From Marivirga harenae (GTDB lineage: Bacteria > Bacteroidota > Bacteroidia > Cytophagales > Cyclobacteriaceae): a stretch of 64,000 nucleotides of DNA. Under the pieces are notes generated by a model that searched no databases, was not told where the DNA came from, and worked only from the letters and a program-made list of their open reading frames with translations. Below are positions 29,202 to 38,600 of this stretch, piece by piece. Position 1 is the stretch's first letter; every line of letters starts with the position of its first letter. The DNA lies in assembly GCF_030534335.1 (NCBI RefSeq), contig NZ_CP130565.1, forward strand, positions 2,749,501-2,813,500, given 5' to 3'. The position numbers were made by a program, and so were the translations under genes.

Positions 29202-29609
29202 ATGAAATACTTCAATACTTTTAATAGGGGGTTAACACTAGTATCACTGGTCTTAATCTTTATGCTTTCAGGCTCAAACGGTAATGCTCAATGCTTGGAA
29301 AAGGATTTGGTATCCCTAAATCTTAATAATAGTGGTGAGCTAGAAATTGATTTATCGAATTATTCTGGAGATCTAACGTCATATGAAGTAAGGTTGTATA
29401 ATTATGAAACTACAAATGATTTTATTTCTGTAAATTTAGAGGAGGCCCAAGGTGCGAATATAGAATTCAGCAGATCTAAGAAAAAACTCATTCTAAATGG
29501 AATACCTGCTGGAGATTATTTGGTGATTTTTGAAAATAATGCGTGTCAAAATATTTATGTTGGGGAGGGGTTTTCAGGATTCCCTAATTCAGGAATAAGA
29601 ATTGAATAA
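29202..29609 (+). CDS. small secreted protein related to the N-terminal domain of the giant adhesin
   Basis: A 135-residue protein with a signal peptide ending SNGNAQC; ATG 29202 is used (GTG 29196 is in frame). The mature part aligns with about residues 25-145 of the next protein. YEVRLYNY matches YRVRFYDY, GIPAGDYLVIFENNAC matches NLPEGDYVLLLSNGGC, and VGEGFSGFPNSGIRIE matches YGNGFTGGFTYSAIGVDE. The next ATG is one base after its TAA. It is thus a free-standing paralogue of the adhesin head domain, perhaps a partner subunit or a duplication remnant. Confidence 0.78.
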   Translation: MKYFNTFNRGLTLVSLVLIFMLSGSNGNAQCLEKDLVSLNLNNSGELEIDLSNYSGDLTSYEVRLYNYETTNDFISVNLEEAQGANIEFSRSKKKLILNGIPAGDYLVIFENNACQNIYVGEGFSGFPNSGIRIE

Positions 29610-29610
29610 T

Positions 29611-32600
29611 ATGAAGAAATTATACTTTTTACTTTTCTTTTTAGGAGTAACACTATTTGCTTTTGATTCGAATGCTCAGTGTCCCACACCAGGAAATACA
29701 GATATTGGTCCTTGCTGGGATGGTGATGCCACTGGCTCTGGTAGCGTAACTTTTACATTTAATGATGGAGTTGCTCCTGATGGATCCATATATCGCGTCC
29801 GGTTTTATGATTATCTTTCTGGTGGAACAGGTAAATTTGTTTATGACAGCAATAACCCAGATCCTTCCTTAAATGACGTTGATGACCCAATATTTAATGG
29901 TAATCAATTGACCTTCCCTAATTTACCGGAGGGTGATTATGTTTTACTTTTAAGTAATGGTGGTTGTGGAACTACTCCAGGCACGTTTTACGGAAATGGG
30001 TTTACCGGTGGATTTACATATTCAGCTATTGGTGTAGATGAAACGCTTGATATCGAAATTGCCTTAGATAATGTTTTTCCAGCATGTAGCGGGAATGACG
30101 GTGAAATACAAATTACTGTCTCCGGTGGAGAGGGTACTTTTTCTTACTCTTGGACAGGGCCAACAGCGATTGGAAATACTGATAATCCAACGGGCTTATC
30201 TGCTGGGACTTATGAAGTCACAGTAACTGATGGTTATGGATGTACCGAGGTTTTAGGAGGCCTTGAAGTGATTACACCTACCGTTGCTAATGCTGGGTCA
30301 GATGATTCGATTTGTCAGGATACTTATAATTTAAGTGGAAATAGCGTACAAACCGGTGAAACAGGAACCTGGTCGATAATTGCACAACCAGGAGGAGCGA
30401 ATGCCCAAATTGATAATATTAATGATCCTAACACCCTAATCACAGATTTACTTTTCGATGGTGATTATACTTTTCGATGGACAATAAGCGATAATTCAGG
30501 GACGTGCTCAGATTCTGATGATGATGTGATTTTAACTGTGGCAAATGCCGCAACAGCAGAAGCGGGTGATGATGTTGCGATTTGCGAGGGCGATGATTTA
30601 GATTTATCAACAAGCGGTACTGTATCAGCTACAAACTTCTCAGTTCTAAGTTGGACTACAGCTGGTGATGGTAGTTTTGATGATAATACAGCTCTGGAAC
30701 CTATTTATACTCCAGGCGCAACGGATATAAGCAACGGTAGCGTAGTACTGACATTAGAGGCTACTGGGAATGGCACATGTGACCCGGAAACTGATAACAT
30801 GACGTTGACTATTACTCCTGCACCAACAGCGGATGCTGGTAGTGATGAGGATATTTGTGAAGCGACTGCCTATGATCTATCAGGATCTTTTACTCCGCCA
30901 AGCGCTAGTAATTTCGCAAACCTAACGTGGACAACTAGTGGAGATGGTAGCTTTACAGATAATACAGTTTTGGCTCCAGTCTATACGCCAGGGCCAGTCG
31001 ATGCGACAAACGGCACGGTTACCTTGACACTTGAAGCAACAGGAAACGGAAGCTGTGCAGCAGAAACAAGCGATGTGATCATGACGATAGTAGCTGCGCC
31101 AAGCGCAACAGCAGGTAGTGATGAGGAGATTTGTAGCACGGATGTATTTGATATGAATGATTTCACTACTGCTCCAACGGTAAGTGACAACAACGGTCTT
31201 GAATGGAGTACAAATGGAACGGGAACTTTTGGTGATCTCACCCAGCTGGTAACTACTTACAGTCCAAGCCCTGCGGATCTTACAGCAGGCAGTGTGACTT
31301 TGACACTGACAGCATTCGGCAACGAGAACTGCGCAGATGCAACGGATAACATGACCTTGACAATAACTCCAACCCCAACTGCAGAGGCGGGTGATGATGT
31401 TGCGGTTTGCGAGGGAGATGATTTAGATTTATCGACAAGCGGTACAGTATCAGCCACGAATTTCTCCACTTTAAGCTGGAGTACAGCTGGAGACGGTAGT
31501 TTTGATGATAATACAGCGCTAGAGCCTATCTATACACCAGGCGCAACGGATATCACTAATGGTATTGTAGTATTAACTGTAGAGGCTACTGGTAATGGTG
31601 CATGCGCTACTTCCACTGCAACAGATAATATGACCTTAACGATTACTCCAGCCCCAACATCAGAGGCAGGAGATGATGAGACAATTTGCGAAGGTGATGA
31701 TTTGGATTTATCAGCAAGCAGCACAGTGTCGGCCACTAATTTCTCCACTTTAAGCTGGAGTACAGCTGGGGACGGTAGTTTTGATGATAATACAGCGCTA
31801 GAGCCTCTTTATACTCCAGGTGCAACAGACATAAGCAATGGGAGTGTACTATTGACACTACAGGCAAATGGAAATGGTGGTTGCTCTGCAGCAACAGACA
31901 ATATGACTTTAACGATCACACCAGCAGCAACAGCAGAAGCGGGTGATGATGTTGCGGTTTGTCAAGGCGATGATTTAGATTTATCGATAAGCGGTACAGT
32001 ATCGGCTACAAACTTCTCAGTTCTAAGTTGGACTACAGCTGGTGATGGTAGTTTTGATGATAACACAGCGCTAGAGCCTATCTATACACCAGGTGCAACG
32101 GATATCGCTAACGGTAGTGTAGTATTAACTCTAGAGGCTACTGGTAATGGTGCATGCGCTACTTCCACTGCAACAGATAATCTGACCTTAACGATTACTC
32201 CAGCCCCAACATCAGAGGCAGGAGATGATGAGACAATTTGCGAAGGTGATGATTTGGATTTATCAGCAAGCAGCACAGTGTCGGCCACTAATTTCTCCAC
32301 TTTAAGCTGGAGTACAGCTGGGGACGGTAGTTTTGATGATAATACAGCGCTAGAGCCTCTTTATACTCCAGGTGCAACAGACATAAGCAATGGGAGTGTA
32401 CTATTGACACTACAGGCAAATGGAAATGGTGGTTGCTCTGCAGCAACAGACAATATGACTTTAACGATCACACCAGCAGCAACAGCAGAAGCGGGTGATG
32501 ATGTTGCGGTTTGTCAAGGCGATGATTTAGATTTATCGATAAGCGGTACAGTATCGGCTACAAACTTCACAGTTCTAAGTTGGACTACAGCTGGTGATGG

Positions 32601-35600
32601 TAGTTTTGATGATAACACAGCGCTAGAGCCTATCTATACACCAGGTGCAACGGATATCGCTAACGGTACTGTAGTATTAACTCTAGAGGCTACGGGAAAT
32701 GGTAGTTGTGCCCCAGCTGTAGATAACATGACCTTGACAATAACTCCAACCCCAACTGCAGAGGCGGGTGATGATGTTGCGGTTTGCGAGGGAGATGATT
32801 TAGATTTATCGACAAGCGGTACAGTATCAGCCACTAATTTCTCCACTTTAAGCTGGAGTACAGCTGGGGACGGTAGTTTTGATGATAATACAGCGCTAGA
32901 GCCTATCTATACACCAGGCGCAACGGATATCACTAATGGTAGTGTAGTATTAACTGTAGAGGCTACTGGTAATGGTGCATGCGCTACTTCCACTGCAACA
33001 GATAATCTGACCTTAACGATTACTCCAGCCCCAACATCAGAGGCAGGAGATGATGAGACAATTTGCGAAGGTGATGATTTGGATTTATCAGCAAGCAGCA
33101 CAGTGTCGGCCACTAATTTCTCCACTTTAAGCTGGAGTACAGCTGGGGACGGTAGTTTTGATGATAATACAGCGCTAGAGCCTCTTTATACTCCAGGTGC
33201 AACAGACATAAGCAATGGGAGTGTACTATTGACACTTCAGGCAAATGGAAATGGTGGTTGCTCTGCAGCAACAGACAATATGACTTTAACGATCACACCA
33301 GCAGCAACAGCAGAAGCGGGTGATGATGTTGCGGTTTGTCAAGGCGATGATTTAGATTTATCGATAAGCGGTACAGTATCGGCTACAAACTTCTCAGTTC
33401 TAAGTTGGACTACAGCTGGTGATGGTAGTTTTGATGATAATACAGCTCTGGAACCTATTTATACTCCAGGCGCAACGGATATCGCTAATGGTAGTGTAGT
33501 ATTAACTGTAGAGGCTACTGGTAATGGTGCATGCGCTACTTCCACTGCAACAGATAATCTGACCTTAACGATTACTCCAGCCCCAACATCAGAGGCAGGA
33601 GATGATGAGACAATTTGCGAAGGTGATGATTTGGATTTATCAGCAAGCAGCACAGTGTCGGCCACTAATTTCTCCACTTTAAGCTGGAGTACAGCTGGGG
33701 ACGGTAGTTTTGATGATAATACAGCGCTAGAGCCTCTTTATACTCCAGGTGCAACAGACATAAGCAATGGGAGTGTACTATTGACACTACAGGCAAATGG
33801 AAATGGTGGTTGCTCTGCAGCAACAGACAATATGACTTTAACGATCACACCAGCAGCAACAGCAGAAGCGGGTGATGATGTTGCGGTTTGTCAAGGCGAT
33901 GATTTAGATTTATCGATAAGCGGTACAGTATCGGCTACAAACTTCACAGTTCTAAGTTGGACTACAGCTGGTGATGGTAGTTTTGATGATAACACAGCGC
34001 TAGAGCCTATCTATACACCAGGTGCAACGGATATCGCTAACGGTACTGTAGTATTAACTCTAGAGGCTACGGGAAATGGTAGTTGTGCCCCGGCTGTAGA
34101 TAACATGACCTTGACAATAACTCCAACCCCAACTGCAGAGGCGGGTGATGATGTTGCGGTTTGCGAGGGAGATGATTTAGATTTATCGACAAGCGGTACA
34201 GTATCAGCCACTAATTTCTCCACTTTAAGCTGGAGTACAGCTGGGGACGGTAGTTTTGATGATAATACAGCGCTAGAGCCTATCTATACACCAGGCGCAA
34301 CGGATATCACTAATGGTAGTGTAGTATTAACTGTAGAGGCTACTGGTAATGGTGCATGCGCTACTTCCACTGCAACAGATAATATGACCTTAACGATTAC
34401 TCCAGCCCCAACAGCAGAAGCGGGTGATGATGTTGCGGTTTGTCAAGGCGATGATTTAGATTTATCGATAAGCGGTACAGTATCGGCTACAAACTTCACA
34501 GTTCTAAGCTGGAGTACAGCTGGAGACGGTAGTTTTGATGATAACACAGCGCTAGAGCCTATCTATACACCAGGTGCAACGGATATCGCTAACGGTACTG
34601 TAGTATTAACTCTAGAGGCTACGGGAAATGGTAGTTGTGCCCCAGCTGTAGATAACATGACCTTGACAATAACTCCAACCCCAACTGCAGAGGCGGGTGA
34701 TGATGTTGCGGTTTGCGAGGGAGATGATTTAGATTTATCGACAAGCGGTACAGTATCAGCCACGAATTTCTCCACTTTAAGCTGGAGTACAGCTGGAGAC
34801 GGTAGTTTTGATGATAATACAGCGCTAGAGCCTATCTATACACCAGGCGCAACGGATATCACTAATGGTATTGTAGTATTAACTGTAGAGGCTACTGGTA
34901 ATGGTGCATGCGCTACTTCCACTGCAACAGATAATATGACCTTAACGATTACTCCAGCCCCAACATCAGAGGCAGGAGATGATGAGACAATTTGCGAAGG
35001 TGATGATTTGGATTTATCAGCAAGCAGCACAGTGTCGGCCACTAATTTCTCCACTTTAAGCTGGAGTACAGCTGGGGACGGTAGTTTTGATGATAATACA
35101 GCGCTAGAGCCTCTTTATACTCCAGGTGCAACAGACATAAGCAATGGGAGTGTACTATTGACACTACAGGCAAATGGAAATGGTGGTTGCTCTGCAGCAA
35201 CAGACAATATGACTTTAACGATCACACCAGCAGCAACAGCAGAAGCGGGTGATGATGTTGCGGTTTGTCAAGGCGATGATTTAGATTTATCGATAAGCGG
35301 TACAGTATCGGCTACAAACTTCTCAGTTCTAAGTTGGACTACAGCTGGTGATGGTAGTTTTGATGATAACACAGCGCTAGAGCCTATCTATACACCAGGT
35401 GCAACGGATATCGCTAACGGTAGTGTAGTATTAACTCTAGAGGCTACTGGTAATGGTGCATGCGCTACTTCCACTGCAACAGATAATCTGACCTTAACGA
35501 TTACTCCAGCCCCAACATCAGAGGCAGGAGATGATGAGACAATTTGCGAAGGTGATGATTTGGATTTATCAGCAAGCAGCACAGTGTCGGCCACTAATTT

Positions 35601-38600
35601 CTCCACTTTAAGCTGGAGTACAGCTGGGGACGGTAGTTTTGATGATAATACAGCGCTAGAGCCTCTTTATACTCCAGGTGCAACAGACATAAGCAATGGG
35701 AGTGTACTATTGACACTTCAGGCAAATGGAAATGGTGGTTGCTCTGCAGCAACAGACAATATGACTTTAACGATCACACCAGCAGCAACAGCAGAAGCGG
35801 GTGATGATGTTGCGATTTGCGAGGGCGATGATTTAGATTTATCGATAAGCGGTACTGTATCGGCTACAAACTTCACAGTTCTAAGTTGGACTACAGCTGG
35901 TGATGGTAGTTTTGATGATAACACAGCGCTAGAGCCTATCTATACACCAGGTGCAACGGATATCGCTAACGGTACTGTAGTATTAACTCTAGAGGCTACG
36001 GGTAATGGTAGTTGTGATCCCGCTGTAGATAATATGACTTTGACAATCACAAATTCACCGACAGCGGATGCAGGTAGTGATCAGGGAATTTGTAGTGATG
36101 AGATTTTGGATTTGTCCTTAATTGATACTCCACCAACTTCAACCAATGGTACAAACTTAATATGGACAACAAACGGCAACGGGAGTTTTAGTGATCAAAC
36201 GATCTTGCAGCCTATATATACTCCAAGTGCTGATGATATTACAGCTGGAACTGTTGAATTGACCTTGACAGCTGAGGGTGCTGGCAGTTGTGCTGATGCT
36301 GTAAGTAGTATGACTTTAGCAATTAGCGCTAACCCAACAGCATTTGCAGGGGATGATCAATCATTTTGTGATGTAACGTCAATTGACTTAAGTACTTTGG
36401 ATACACCGCCTTTAGCAGAAAATGGGACAATTGAGTGGTATACGATTCCAGGAGATGGTTCATTTAATGATGTAACTTTAGAAGCTCCCATTTATACATT
36501 TGGGCCTGGTGATATTGCAAATGGATCTGTTATCCTATCTATTAACGTAGTGGGTGAAGGTGCTTGTTCTAATACTACAGTATCAGACGCAGTAATTATT
36601 TCTATTAACAATACTCCAACTATTAATCCAATAGCTGATGCCTCTATGTGTTATGTTGATGCAAATAGCACCTTTGATGTGGAAGCAACAGTTTCAAATG
36701 CAAACAGCATTCTATGGTCTAGTAGTGGTACAGGGACTTTTGACGATGAAACCTTGGCTTCTACTTTTTATATTCCTAGTCAAGCTGACTCTGCCAATGG
36801 ATCAGTTGATTTGACCATAACTGCTTTTGGTTCAGGAGCTTGCACTGATTCGGATTTGACCTTTACTCTTCAAATTAATAGTTTGAAAATAGATGATGTT
36901 GTCACTCAGCCAGCTTCTTGTGGGGCAGAAGGTACAGTTGAGTTGAATGTTTTAACCGGATCTGCAGACTTAGTAAAGTGGACTGACGAAAATGATAATG
37001 ATGTCACTGGAACAGATCCGTTATCATTTTCAGCAACAGCAGGAACTTATACCTTGCTCGTAAATGATAATACTACGAATTGCCTGTTTACTAAAACATA
37101 TAATCTGGTTGACCCAGCACCATTTACAGTGGATGCTGTAGTTAGTAATCAAACTGAATGTAATCTTGATAATGGAAGTATAGATATTACCATTAATTCT
37201 GGTTCTGGCAGTGAAACTTTCCAATGGACAGGTCCTGGAATTGATGCTTCAAATGAAAATAATGAAGATCAGCAGGATTTAACACCTGGAGATTATTCTG
37301 TTGTAGTTACCGATAATGGATGTACTGTTACTGAAAATTATACTGTGGATCCAGTAGAATCAATTAGTGCTACTTTAAGTAGTGAACTTGCTTCATGCGG
37401 TTCTTCTGATGGCACGATTTCAGTAAGAGTGGCTCAAATTGGAAGTAATACATATGATGTAGTATTGAAAGACTCATCTGGTGAAGTTTTAATTGATTCT
37501 TTGGGAATAGACGTTGCGAACGATTCTGTTGTATTTGCAGGACTGTTTCAAGCCTCCTACAGAGTTATAGTAACTGATAATGTTACCGCTTGCTCTGATA
37601 GCTTAAATATAGTTGTTAATGAGGATGCCCCATTTATACCAAATGTACCTAGTGTTACCAATATTCAGAATTGTGGAGATTTGGGCAGTATTAGTATTAC
37701 TTTTGCAGATGCAAATGAGCCAACTTCATATGCGTGGGTAAATGAAGCAGGGGATCCGGTAGGAAACGATTCTCCTGATCTTAATGGGGTAGAGGCAGGT
37801 TTGTATACGGTGACCTTATCGGATGCGAATTGCACAGTTGTTATTAGTGACATCGAAATCACCCAACCAGCAGAATGCGATTACGATTGCGAAGACTTCA
37901 GAGTTACTCCAATTACGGAAGCTGCAACTTGCTTGGGAGTGGATGATGGAAAAATGTTTTTCTTATTACGAGATGTTAATGAGAGTTCTCCTGAATTGAA
38001 TTTTGATATTAAGCCGACTGGTACAGATGATTCGCTTTATCATAGATTTACAGTGACCAACATCGGACAAGGGTTGATTGTAGAAATAGACACCACCTTT
38101 GCGACTGGAAGCTATACTGTTGTTGCATCTGATCCAAATTTGGATTGCACTGCTGATACTGTAAACATTAATATTGGGACCAAAACTACACTGTCAGCTA
38201 CTATTGATATAGAACAACCAACTTGCACCATTTCTACTGGTTCAATATCAGCAAGTATAGCAGGAACGACAGATTCTTTTGAATACATACTGTACTTCGA
38301 TGGTGACTCTTTAACATCAAATATGACTGGTGTTTTTGCTGACTTGGAAGAAGGTGATTATGAGATCGAATTTAATAACCAAAGTGCTAACTCATGCGGA
38401 CTATCTAATCGGACTTTTACAATTGAAAATACCGCTGTTGTAGATCAAAGTGCTGTGGACATAAATGTATCGAATCCAGATTGCGGAGAAGTATTTGGAT
38501 CAATTGCCGTAAGTCTAAATAATTTACCAAGCAATTATGAATTTATTTTGGTAGATGGAAATGATGAGGAAGTAGCTCGAAATTCAACTGGTATATTCAA

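Noticed and set aside
30981-35924. Series of minus-strand open frames of 68-86 codons repeated through the adhesin array
   Set aside because: They recur with the repeat period and are shadows of the repeated coding sequence on the other strand; no start signals or family features.
31378-36060. Non-coding satellite or CRISPR
   Set aside because: Repeats are multiples of three inside one continuous 3627-codon frame and encode Ig/PKD-like units.
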